Of a stretch of 16,705 bases of DNA, positions 7,888 to 14,607 are shown in pieces. Position 1 is the stretch's first letter, and every line of letters starts with the position of its first letter. The position numbers and the translations under genes were made by a program. The notes beneath the pieces were generated by a model. The model was given only the letters and a program-made list of their open reading frames with translations. It made no database searches and was not told where the DNA came from. This stretch comes from Gemmatimonadota bacterium (lineage in GTDB: Bacteria > Gemmatimonadota > Gemmatimonadetes > Palauibacterales > Palauibacteraceae), in contig JABDQB010000408.1 of NCBI GenBank assembly GCA_013042495.1, positions 1-16,705 on the forward strand, written 5' to 3'.

Positions 7888-9342
7888 ATGACTGTCCATC
7901 GCCGGCCGTTTCTCTTGTTCCTCGCGTGCGCCATGGCGTGGCTGCCAGCGACGGCCCATGCCCAGGGCGTTCGCGGAGACGTCAGGCTCAACTGGGGCTG
8001 GCTGCAGCTACGGCCGTTCGCCCTGGACTCCGTTCCCGAAGATGGCGTCTCGGGGTCCGGCCTCCAGCGGCAGTTAGCGAGCGGTACCGTGGTGACGTGT
8101 ATCGAGGGCGACTTCTGCCGCTGGTACGAGAACAACGGCCAGCGTCAGGACATCATGCCGTTCACGCAGGACCTGCGCTTCGCCGGGTGGACCGGTGTGC
8201 AGGGTCTTTCGTTCCACGGCCAGATGCGCACCCGGCTGGGGAGCGACGATCTGTGGCCCCGCACTGACCAGAAGTTCGACCTGCTTACCGGCTACCTGAG
8301 CTTCAACCGGACGGCTTACCAGATCAAGGCCGGACGCATGTACCGGGCGTCAGGCCTCGGCTACTACAACTTCGACGGAGCCTCCGCGGTGTGGCGCGGG
8401 CTCGGCTGGATGTGGGTCGAGGGGTACGCCGGCTGGAGCCTGGCCCGCGGAATCAACGCGCCGCGTAACGGCAACCTGTACCAGGAAGCGGATCTGCTGG
8501 CCACCGATCGGCGCGGCTACCTCTTCGGTGGTGAGCTCGGGTTCCGGGGCGGCAAGGTGTTCTCCGGTTCGGCGACATACCAGCGCGAGCTTCGCACGGA
8601 CCGCCTGGCTCTGTACTCGGAGAGGGCGGCCGTGGACCTCAGGGCGCTGGTCGGCGGGTGGGCGTTCGATGGCGCCGCCAGCTATGATTTCGCGTACGAC
8701 CAGCTCAACGACGCGCGCGTCCGCATCACGACGCCGCAACTGCTCGGGATCCGGTTCGGCGCCCAGGCCAGGCACTACACCCCGTTCTTCGATTACTGGA
8801 CGATCTGGAGCGCGTTCTCCCCGGTCGGATTCAACGAAGGTCGTCTTTCCGGCACTTGGACATCGCGGACCCTGCCGCTGCTCGTCGAGCTCGGCGGTGC
8901 GTATCGCGAGTACGAGGACACCAACGCCGGACCATCGAACACGACGATCAAGAAGGACGGCTATCGCGGCTTCGGCCGCATCTACTGGAGCCCGGACAAG
9001 TGGTACGTGGACGCGCGATACCGGGCCGAGGATGGATTCGGCGGCTCGCGCTACGGCGGCGACCTGGTTCTCGGTCGCTACCTGGCCACCGGCTCGGCGT
9101 CTTACGTGGCACTGCGCGGCACCGCGACGGAGACCCTGTACGAGTTTCGGGAGGGTGAACGCTACGTGACCGGCGGTGCGCTCGAAGGCTCATACGACAT
9201 CACTACGGCCAATCTGACGCTCGATGCCACGCTCGGCTTTTACCGCATCGAAGACAAGAACCGGCCCCTGGCCGATACCTGGACCGAAGGACGCGCCAGC
9301 GTCGGACTCCGCTGGCGCTTCAACACTGGAGGTACCCGATGA
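7888..9342 (+). CDS. Outer-membrane beta-barrel porin of a putative porin-cytochrome conduit
   Basis: The product is 484 residues. The start has a GGAG/AGGA purine-rich site just upstream. A clear Sec signal peptide (MTVHRRPFLLFLACAMAW, then cleavage after AHA) is followed by many alternating polar/aromatic strands rich in Gly, Tyr, Trp and Arg (such as YQIKAGRMYRASGLGYY and GYRGFGRIYWSPDKWYVDARYR). The protein ends in an amphipathic strand, ASVGLRWRF. These are features of an outer-membrane barrel of about 20 or more strands. Two cysteines, C71 and C77, sit in an N-terminal segment. It is smaller than MtrB-type barrels (about 700 residues). The stop overlaps the start of the 12-heme cytochrome by ATGA (9339-9342), which strongly suggests that the two products assemble together, as MtrA/MtrB-type and porin-cytochrome complexes do. 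I do not recognise a specific named family, so the conduit function is inferred from fold plus linkage. Confidence 0.8.
   Translation: MTVHRRPFLLFLACAMAWLPATAHAQGVRGDVRLNWGWLQLRPFALDSVPEDGVSGSGLQRQLASGTVVTCIEGDFCRWYENNGQRQDIMPFTQDLRFAGWTGVQGLSFHGQMRTRLGSDDLWPRTDQKFDLLTGYLSFNRTAYQIKAGRMYRASGLGYYNFDGASAVWRGLGWMWVEGYAGWSLARGINAPRNGNLYQEADLLATDRRGYLFGGELGFRGGKVFSGSATYQRELRTDRLALYSERAAVDLRALVGGWAFDGAASYDFAYDQLNDARVRITTPQLLGIRFGAQARHYTPFFDYWTIWSAFSPVGFNEGRLSGTWTSRTLPLLVELGGAYREYEDTNAGPSNTTIKKDGYRGFGRIYWSPDKWYVDARYRAEDGFGGSRYGGDLVLGRYLATGSASYVALRGTATETLYEFREGERYVTGGALEGSYDITTANLTLDATLGFYRIEDKNRPLADTWTEGRASVGLRWRFNTGGTR
9328..9332 (+). promoter_or_regulatory. Ribosome binding site for the 12-heme cytochrome, inside the porin gene
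   Basis: GGAGG lies six bases before the ATG at 9339, within the last codons of the porin. Together with the ATGA overlap it supports coupled translation of porin and cytochrome. Confidence 0.7.
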
Positions 9343-10286
9343 GGCGGCTCGCTTACCTGAGCGCCCTCGTTCTCACGGTCGGCGCCGGAGCGCTGTTCGC
9401 GGCAACCCGCGGAGCCTTCGAATTTCCGCACCAGAAGCACGCGGCTCTTGGCGCAGCCGGCTGTGAATCCTGCCACGCCGGCATCTACTCCGGAGATGCG
9501 GCGCTCAACGTGTCGGCGGACCCGGCGCTGTGCGCCGGCTGTCATAATGGCCAGGCCTTCCCCGAGGTGGGCTACACGGGTTACACGCCGCAAGAGAGCG
9601 GTTTGAAGTTCCAACATGCCAACCACCCGAAACTCGGTTGCCAGACATGTCACGGCATACCGGGCGGCGAAGGCGAGATGGCCGTGCAGGCGGCGTCGGG
9701 AGACACTTGCCTGGCCTGTCACGGTAACGGCGCAACCGACCACTTCGAGGTCGGGGTCAATCCGTGCGAGACCTGTCACTACGATCCGGCTCCGGGCCAT
9801 ACGCCGGACTGGCAGACGCAGCACGCGACGGCCGCGGCAGCCGAGCTGCCGCAGTGCTCGCAGTGCCACAAGGAGACGTTCTGCGTCGACTGTCACGATG
9901 GACCGAAGAATCCCGGCATGCAATATCATCCGGCCAACTTCGTGACGCGCCACAGCGCGGAGTCGTGGGCTGCCCCGATGGAGTGCGCCGAATGCCACTC
10001 CAGGGAGGTCTTCTGCCGTGACTGCCACTCGAACCAGGGCGTCGCGCAGGACGGCCGGCAGAACGGCGGGTATCACGACGGCGTGGCGAACTGGTTGCAG
10101 CAGCACGGCGCGGCGGCGCGCCAGGGCATGGAGAGTTGCACCTCCTGCCATCAGCAGACCCAATGTCTCGCGTGTCACTCGGCCAAGCAGGGCTGGCGGG
10201 TGAACCCGCACGGACCGGACTTCGATCCGGAGCGCGCGGCTGACCGCAGCACCCAGTCGTGCGCTATCTGTCATACGGGGTACTGA
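9339..10286 (+). CDS. Periplasmic 12-heme cytochrome c, partner of the porin
   Basis: The product is 315 residues with a Sec signal peptide (MRRLAYLSALVLTVGAGALFA) and no lipobox cysteine, so it is soluble or barrel-bound rather than a lipoprotein. Twelve CXXCH motifs begin at C42 (CESCH, CAGCH, CQTCH, CLACH, CETCH, CSQCH, CVDCH, CAECH, CRDCH, CTSCH, CLACH, CAICH), preceded by the FEFPHQKH segment typical of c3/c7-type heme folds. Heme density is about one per 26 residues, enough for a continuous wire. The length is close to that of MtrA (about 330 residues, ten hemes), which threads into the MtrB barrel, and the gene overlaps the porin gene. Inferred role: the conduit's heme wire across the outer membrane. 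An alternative is a free periplasmic shuttle cytochrome. No surface-exposed cytochrome gene follows it. Confidence 0.88.
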   Translation: MRRLAYLSALVLTVGAGALFAATRGAFEFPHQKHAALGAAGCESCHAGIYSGDAALNVSADPALCAGCHNGQAFPEVGYTGYTPQESGLKFQHANHPKLGCQTCHGIPGGEGEMAVQAASGDTCLACHGNGATDHFEVGVNPCETCHYDPAPGHTPDWQTQHATAAAAELPQCSQCHKETFCVDCHDGPKNPGMQYHPANFVTRHSAESWAAPMECAECHSREVFCRDCHSNQGVAQDGRQNGGYHDGVANWLQQHGAAARQGMESCTSCHQQTQCLACHSAKQGWRVNPHGPDFDPERAADRSTQSCAICHTGY

Positions 10287-10313
10287 TCCGGCGTGTGGCG
10301 CGGCCGTGAGGAC

Positions 10314-10333
10314 CCGGACTTGAGGCGGTCCGG
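10314..10333 (+). terminator. Small hairpin between the 12-heme and tetra-cytochrome c genes
   Basis: CCGGAC (10314-10319) and GTCCGG (10328-10333) form a 6-bp stem with an 8-base loop in the 68-base gap. A pyrimidine-rich CTCTTCTTC follows. It could be a weak terminator or attenuator between the porin operon and the bc operon. The gap is short enough that read-through is plausible. Confidence 0.35.
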
Positions 10334-10354
10334 ATCTCTTCTTCGGATTGATAT

Positions 10355-11545
10355 GTGATGTTGCCAATCACCAGGCGATCCAGGTGGCGATCGTTCAAGG
10401 TCGTTCTCGCCCTCGCATCGGGCGCGTGTATGGGCGTACGCCCCTCGATCGCCCAGGACGTGACGGTGCCTGCCCCCACCCAGAACGCAGTGGCTGGCGC
10501 CGAGGTTTTCGGGGAAGAGGGTTGCGTGCGTTGCCACTCGATCAACGGTGGCGAACAATCCCTCGGACCCGACCTGCGGACGACCGGCGCAGCCCGCACG
10601 TTTCAGGATCTCACCGCAGTCCTGTGGAATCACCTCCCGGACATGAGTCGGCGCATGGCCAGCCTGGGAGTCGAGAAACCCTACCTGAGCGAGCGCGAAG
10701 CGGGCGATCTCTTCGCATACCTATACACGTTGGGCTACTTCGACGCTTCAGGCGATGCGGGGCGAGGCGAACGCCTCTTCACGGAGCTCAGTTGCATCAG
10801 GTGCCATCAGTTCGGGGGCATCGGAGGAGTCGTGGGACCCGTGCTGGATCATGTGGGCTCGCGCGGGGTGCCCATAGAGATTGCCTCGGCCATGTGGAAT
10901 CACGGCCCTGCGATGCTCGAGGCAGCGGAGGCCAGGGAGATACCCCGGCCCGTGATGACCGGTAGTGACCTTACCGACTTGATTGCTTTCCTTCAGTCCG
11001 ACGTGGGTGGAATTCCGGGCGACAACCTGTACGTCCTGCCGGGAGATGCCGAAGCCGGAGCCAGGTTGATCGACGAGAAGGACTGCGTCGAATGCCATGG
11101 CAGTCCGGGAGCGGGGGGACGTATCGCACCGGACCTGGCGGGGCTGAGCCGGGGAGCGAGCCTCATCGATTTCGTCGCCCGGATGTGGAATAAGACACCG
11201 GGGATGGTGGGCGCTCTGCGCGCGAGGGGTCTGGACTTCCCGCACCTGGAGGCGGAAGACTTCGCCAACGTCGTAGCCTACCTGTATTCCGTGAACTACT
11301 TCTCGGACGCGGGACGAGCGGGCGCCGGGCGGGCGCTTCTGGGCAGCAAGGGCTGCGAGAGGTGTCATGCCGTTGATGAGCTGTCGGCGACACCCGGCCT
11401 CGACCACCCCGCATCGATCACGGCTGCTCTGTGGAATCACCTAGCCGTGCTGGAGGGCCAGGAGATGTCGGATGTGGATTGGCCGTCATTCACGGGCCGT
11501 GAGATAGGAGATCTCATGGCGTTCTTCGAAGCGAGCACTCCATGA
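10355..11545 (+). CDS. Four-domain cytochrome c (tandem monoheme class I-like repeats)
   Basis: The start is either GTG 10355 or the adjacent ATG 10358 (396 or 395 residues). No strong ribosome binding site separates them. A Sec signal peptide (core VVLALASGACMGV, cleavage near SIAQ) precedes four tandem units with heme motifs at C56 (CVRCH), C146 (CIRCH), C243 (CVECH) and C333 (CERCH), numbering from 10358. The period is 90-97 residues. Units 1-3 each carry a WNHxPxM-type element (WNK in unit 3) after the heme, where M is the likely axial ligand. Unit 4 reads WNHLAVL, losing the Pro and Met, though another Met lies five residues later. Its position at the head of the operon with the Rieske and cytochrome b genes, and the ATGA overlap with the next gene, suggest that it replaces cytochrome c1 as electron acceptor of the bc-type complex. 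Probably periplasmic and higher potential than the bis-His cytochromes around it (inference). Confidence 0.85.
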   Translation: MMLPITRRSRWRSFKVVLALASGACMGVRPSIAQDVTVPAPTQNAVAGAEVFGEEGCVRCHSINGGEQSLGPDLRTTGAARTFQDLTAVLWNHLPDMSRRMASLGVEKPYLSEREAGDLFAYLYTLGYFDASGDAGRGERLFTELSCIRCHQFGGIGGVVGPVLDHVGSRGVPIEIASAMWNHGPAMLEAAEAREIPRPVMTGSDLTDLIAFLQSDVGGIPGDNLYVLPGDAEAGARLIDEKDCVECHGSPGAGGRIAPDLAGLSRGASLIDFVARMWNKTPGMVGALRARGLDFPHLEAEDFANVVAYLYSVNYFSDAGRAGAGRALLGSKGCERCHAVDELSATPGLDHPASITAALWNHLAVLEGQEMSDVDWPSFTGREIGDLMAFFEASTP

Positions 11546-12816
11546 ACCGACGCATCGGAGTATTCGGCTTGATGCTGGCGGCATTCCTGGCTTCGCCGAA
11601 TCCTGCGCGGGCTCAGCAAGGGTCGGATAGTTGCATCTCGTGCCATGAGATGCTCTCCGGCCGGCTGGGTGAGCCCGTAGCGGTCTTTTCTGAAGGCGTG
11701 CACGCCGCGGCCGGATTCGGATGCGTGGCGTGCCACGGAGGGGACCCCACGGTCCAGGGCCCGGAGGCCATGGATGAGGCAAAGGGCTACATCGGGCGGC
11801 CTTCGCCTGTCCAGGTACCCGAGGTATGCGGACGCTGCCACTCGAACGCGGGTTTCATGCGGCAGTACAACCCGTCGCTTCGGGTGGACCAGGTGGCCGA
11901 GTACGTCACCTCCGTGCACGGGCAGCGTCTGCTAGGAGCCGGCGACGAGGCGGTCGCGACGTGCACCAGCTGCCACGGCGCGCATGGCATCCGGCCGGCT
12001 TCAGACCCCCGATCCCGGGTGCACCCGCTCAAGGTCGCAGCCACGTGTGAGAGCTGCCACTCGGACCCGGCTCACATGGAACCTTATGGAATCGCCATCG
12101 ACCAGGGCGAGGAGTATCGCCGGAGCGTTCACTGGGAAACCATGAGCGAAGGCGGCGATACGTCCGCTCCTACGTGCAACGACTGCCACGGCAATCACGG
12201 AGCTGCACCTCCCGGTGTGTCCTGGGTCGGCAACGTCTGCGGACAGTGCCACATCGTGATGACAGAACACTTCGATAACAGTCGTCACTCCGAGATATTC
12301 GCGACGATGGGCATTCCGGGATGTGCCCTGTGCCACCAGAACCACGAAATCACGACACCTTCGGACGCGATGCTCGGTCTGGACGAGGGCGCGATCTGCC
12401 GGTCGTGCCACAGTGCCGAGGATGCCGGCGGGCAGGCGGCAGTTTCGATGCGGGGCACGATCGACGCCCTCGGCGGAGGAATCGATTCAGCCCGTGCTGT
12501 GCTCGAACGAGCCGAAAATTCAGGGGTCGAGGTCGGCGCGGCGTTAGCATCGCTGAACGATGCCACAAGCTCGTTGATCAAGGCCCGGGCCGCGGTGCAC
12601 GCTTTCGATCCGGAATTGGTCGCCGGGGAAGCCGAAACGGGTATGGAAATCACCGGCGAGGCGCTCAACCGGGGTGGCGAAGCTCTCGACGAACTCCGTT
12701 TCCGACGCATAGGGCTGGCGGTATCGGTGGTCGTCATCGGAGGTCTGATCGTCGGTCTCGTTCTCAAGATCAGGGAAATCGAACAGCCGGACTGGACCGG
12801 CAGTCGCGAAAGCTGA
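11542..12816 (+). CDS. Nine-heme membrane-anchored cytochrome c, bc-operon subunit
   Basis: The product is 424 residues and overlaps the previous stop by ATGA (11542-11545). Its signal peptide ends at NPARA. Nine CXXCH motifs run from C31 to C286 (CISCH, CVACH, CGRCH, CTSCH, CESCH, CNDCH, CGQCH, CALCH, CRSCH) with SVHG, SVHW and NSRHSE elements offering distal His. A heme-free helical domain of about 100 residues (about 295-385) follows, then one transmembrane helix near 390-411 and a charged cytoplasmic tail. The architecture is shared with the truncated protein at 2-541. It lies between the tetra-cytochrome and the Rieske gene in a close-packed operon, so it is probably a structural subunit that receives electrons from the Rieske centre or hands them from the complex to periplasmic carriers. 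I do not recognise a named family beyond the multiheme (doubled CXXCH/c3-like) group. Confidence 0.87.
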   Translation: MNRRIGVFGLMLAAFLASPNPARAQQGSDSCISCHEMLSGRLGEPVAVFSEGVHAAAGFGCVACHGGDPTVQGPEAMDEAKGYIGRPSPVQVPEVCGRCHSNAGFMRQYNPSLRVDQVAEYVTSVHGQRLLGAGDEAVATCTSCHGAHGIRPASDPRSRVHPLKVAATCESCHSDPAHMEPYGIAIDQGEEYRRSVHWETMSEGGDTSAPTCNDCHGNHGAAPPGVSWVGNVCGQCHIVMTEHFDNSRHSEIFATMGIPGCALCHQNHEITTPSDAMLGLDEGAICRSCHSAEDAGGQAAVSMRGTIDALGGGIDSARAVLERAENSGVEVGAALASLNDATSSLIKARAAVHAFDPELVAGEAETGMEITGEALNRGGEALDELRFRRIGLAVSVVVIGGLIVGLVLKIREIEQPDWTGSRES

Positions 12817-12821
12817 CGAGC

Positions 12822-12827
12822 CAAGGA
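12822..12827 (+). promoter_or_regulatory. Ribosome binding site for the Rieske gene
   Basis: AAGGAG lies eight bases before the ATG at 12836, immediately after the stop of the nine-heme gene, and fixes the Rieske start. Confidence 0.75.
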
Positions 12828-12835
12828 GATTTCGC

Positions 12836-13291
12836 ATGGCTGGCGTCCAAAAGCCCATCAAAGCGACTCGCAGGAAGTTCGTGAACTGGCTGCTCGGAAC
12901 CAGCGCGGCCGGCTATCTGGCGGCTTTGATCTACCCGATCGGCCGTTACCTGGTCCCGCCGGCGGCCGGCGAGTCGTCGGCGAACACGGTCACTCTGCCT
13001 TTTCCGCCTGGCGACGTCGCTCCGAACAGTGCTCGCGCTTTTCGATTCGGGAACAAACCAGGAATCCTGGTCCGAACGGATACCGGGGAGTTGCGAGCGT
13101 TCTCAGCCATCTGCACGCACCTGGACTGCACCGTGCAATTCAGAGACGACATTTCCAGGATCTGGTGCGCTTGCCACAACGGCCACTTCGATCTGACCGG
13201 TCGCAATGTGCAGGGACCCCCTCCACGACCGCTCGATGTCTTTGACGTCAATGTGCGTGGCGACGAGATCGTCGTGAGCAAGAGGACCTGA
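12836..13291 (+). CDS. Rieske [2Fe-2S] protein of a bc-type complex
   Basis: The product is 151 residues. The N-terminus TRRKFVNWLLGTSAAGYLAAL is a Tat-like signal anchor (twin Arg, then a hydrophobic helix), as in Rieske subunits exported folded. Both cluster boxes are present: C93-T-H95-L-D-C98 and C111-A-C113-H114. C93, H95, C111 and H114 are the expected ligands and C98-C113 the expected disulfide. The segment after box 2 is HNGHFDLTGRNVQGPPPRPL, where high-potential bc1/b6f Rieske proteins have HGSxYD-GR-GPAP. The Ser and Tyr that hydrogen-bond to the cluster are replaced by Gly116 and Phe118. Loss of those bonds lowers the potential in studied Rieske proteins, so a low-potential, menaquinol-type enzyme is inferred. 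The stop overlaps the cytochrome b start by one base (TGATG). CACH here belongs to the cluster box and is not a heme site. Confidence 0.95.
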   Translation: MAGVQKPIKATRRKFVNWLLGTSAAGYLAALIYPIGRYLVPPAAGESSANTVTLPFPPGDVAPNSARAFRFGNKPGILVRTDTGELRAFSAICTHLDCTVQFRDDISRIWCACHNGHFDLTGRNVQGPPPRPLDVFDVNVRGDEIVVSKRT

Positions 13292-14388
13292 TGACCAACC
13301 AGAGGAGGTGGTACCGACGATTCGGGGACTGGCTGGACGACCGCACGGGTTTGTCGGCCCTGTCGGCCGTGGCCGAGAAGAAGGACGTGCCGGTACACCG
13401 ACACACCATCTGGTACTACCTGGGCGGCATGAGTCTCTTCCTGTTTCTGTGCCAGCTGGTGAGCGGCGTTCTCCTTCTCTTCTATTACCGTCCGAGCGCC
13501 GGAGAGGCCTTCGAATCCGTTCACTTCATCATGGCGGAGGTCAAGTTCGGCTGGCTGGTCCGCTCCCTTCATGCCTGGGCCGCGAACTTGATGGTGTTCA
13601 CGGTATTCATCCACCTGTTCAGCGTCTTCCTGCTCAAGGCGTACCGTGCGCCACGAGACCTGACCTGGATGAGCGGCGTCGTGCTCTTCGTTCTCACGTT
13701 GGCCTTCGGGTTCACCGGCTATCTTCTCCCGTGGAATGAACTGGCCTTCTTCGCGACGAAGGTCGGGACGGAAATCGTAGGCGTAGTGCCCTTCATCGGT
13801 GAGTTCGCAAAGAACCTCGCGCGGGGCGGCACGGACGTGACGGGTGCCACGTTGACTCGCTTCTACGCAATACATGTAGCCATTCTCCCCGCGGCGACGA
13901 TCCTGCTGGTAGGACTGCACCTGCTGCAGGTGCAGCGACACGGAATGAGTATCCCTCCGAGCGTGGAGAAGGACGGATCGACACGAGGCAGCATGAAGTT
14001 CGTCCCGAACTTCCTGTTGCGCGACGCAGTGGGATGGCTGGTGGCGCTAGCGGTGCTGGCCGCGCTTGCCGCCTTCTTCCCGGCGCATCTCGGGGAAAAG
14101 GCGGACGCCTTCGCTCCGGCGCCGGTTGGAATCAAGCCCGAGTGGTATTTCATGTACATGTTCCACACACTCAAGCTGCTTCCTTCGCACATACTGGGAC
14201 TCGAGGGCGAGATGCTGGGCGTGATGGCCTTCGCTCTCGCTGGCTTGTTCCTGCTGCTCGTCCCGTTCCTGGACCGGAAGAGAGCCCCGGGAGAGGCCAG
14301 CCGGCTGATGACCGTGATCGCCCTGGCGATGATCGCATACATCATCGTCCTGACGGTGATGGGATACACGGCGAACCCCACCCAATAA
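13291..14388 (+). CDS. Cytochrome b (b6 + subunit IV-like fused, seven helices)
   Basis: The product is 365 residues, with AGAGGA at 13281-13286 before the start. Four N-terminal helices carry the heme b ligands H94/H108 and H195/H210. The 14- and 15-residue spacings, and the 101/102-residue separations, match cytochrome b6 of b6f complexes rather than bc1 cytochrome b (14/14). The C-terminal part adds three helices and the quinol-site PEWY at 283-286, equivalent to subunit IV. The protein is therefore a fused b6-IV type subunit. The position corresponding to the cysteine that holds heme ci in b6f (YCLGG) is Tyr43 here (WYYLGG), so heme ci attachment by that Cys is not expected. With the Rieske protein it would form the menaquinol-oxidising core of the complex. 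The c-type acceptor is supplied by the two upstream multiheme or multidomain genes. Confidence 0.95.
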   Translation: MTNQRRWYRRFGDWLDDRTGLSALSAVAEKKDVPVHRHTIWYYLGGMSLFLFLCQLVSGVLLLFYYRPSAGEAFESVHFIMAEVKFGWLVRSLHAWAANLMVFTVFIHLFSVFLLKAYRAPRDLTWMSGVVLFVLTLAFGFTGYLLPWNELAFFATKVGTEIVGVVPFIGEFAKNLARGGTDVTGATLTRFYAIHVAILPAATILLVGLHLLQVQRHGMSIPPSVEKDGSTRGSMKFVPNFLLRDAVGWLVALAVLAALAAFFPAHLGEKADAFAPAPVGIKPEWYFMYMFHTLKLLPSHILGLEGEMLGVMAFALAGLFLLLVPFLDRKRAPGEASRLMTVIALAMIAYIIVLTVMGYTANPTQ

Positions 14389-14390
14389 GG

Positions 14391-14407
14391 GCCGGCCCGG
14401 CGCCGGC
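14391..14407 (+). terminator. GC-rich foldable segment after cytochrome b
   Basis: Two copies of the self-complementary GCCGGC (14391-14396 and 14402-14407), separated by five bases, can form a hairpin directly after the stop at 14388. Longer alternative pairings (GGCCG with CGGCC, 14390-14413) overlap it. No T-run follows. It is a possible end of the bc operon transcript. Confidence 0.35.
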
Positions 14408-14534
14408 GCGGCCGACCTCGCCGAGACGAACTGTCCCACTGCTCGGTCCGTCCCGGTTCAATGTGTCCCAAGGGCCGGGCGGTCGACGTGCCCCGCGTAA
14501 CGCCATTTGACGCGGTCCGTTCGAGAATCCGCCC

Positions 14535-14550
14535 TTGGCATCGATGTTGC
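14535..14550 (+). promoter_or_regulatory. Candidate sigma-54 (RpoN) promoter
   Basis: TTGGCATCGATGTTGC matches the -24/-12 consensus TTGGCACG-N4-TTGC at 10 of 12 defined positions, with the exact 12-base spacing between the GG and GC dinucleotides. It lies 58 bases before the ATG at 14608, in a 219-base intergenic region, and is correctly oriented for the octaheme/FeS/NrfD operon. Sigma-54 control would require an enhancer-binding activator, whose site I cannot identify. Confidence 0.55.
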
Positions 14551-14607
14551 GCGTTGCCAACCGAATCCCTGAGGCGGGGACACTCTTCCTGAAAATGTGA
14601 GCGCGCC

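Noticed and set aside
9339..10286. NrfA or octaheme nitrite/tetrathionate reductase identity for one of the multiheme proteins
   Set aside because: No CXXCK or similar five-coordinate catalytic heme motif is seen in any of the eight heme proteins, so all look like electron-transfer proteins.
13166..13177. CACH in the Rieske protein as a possible heme site
   Set aside because: It is the second Rieske cluster box (C-x-C-H), not CXXCH.
14389..14607. Small coding gene in the largest intergenic region
   Set aside because: No frame here has a start with a ribosome binding site and a plausible product. The region is better explained by a hairpin and the sigma-54-like promoter.
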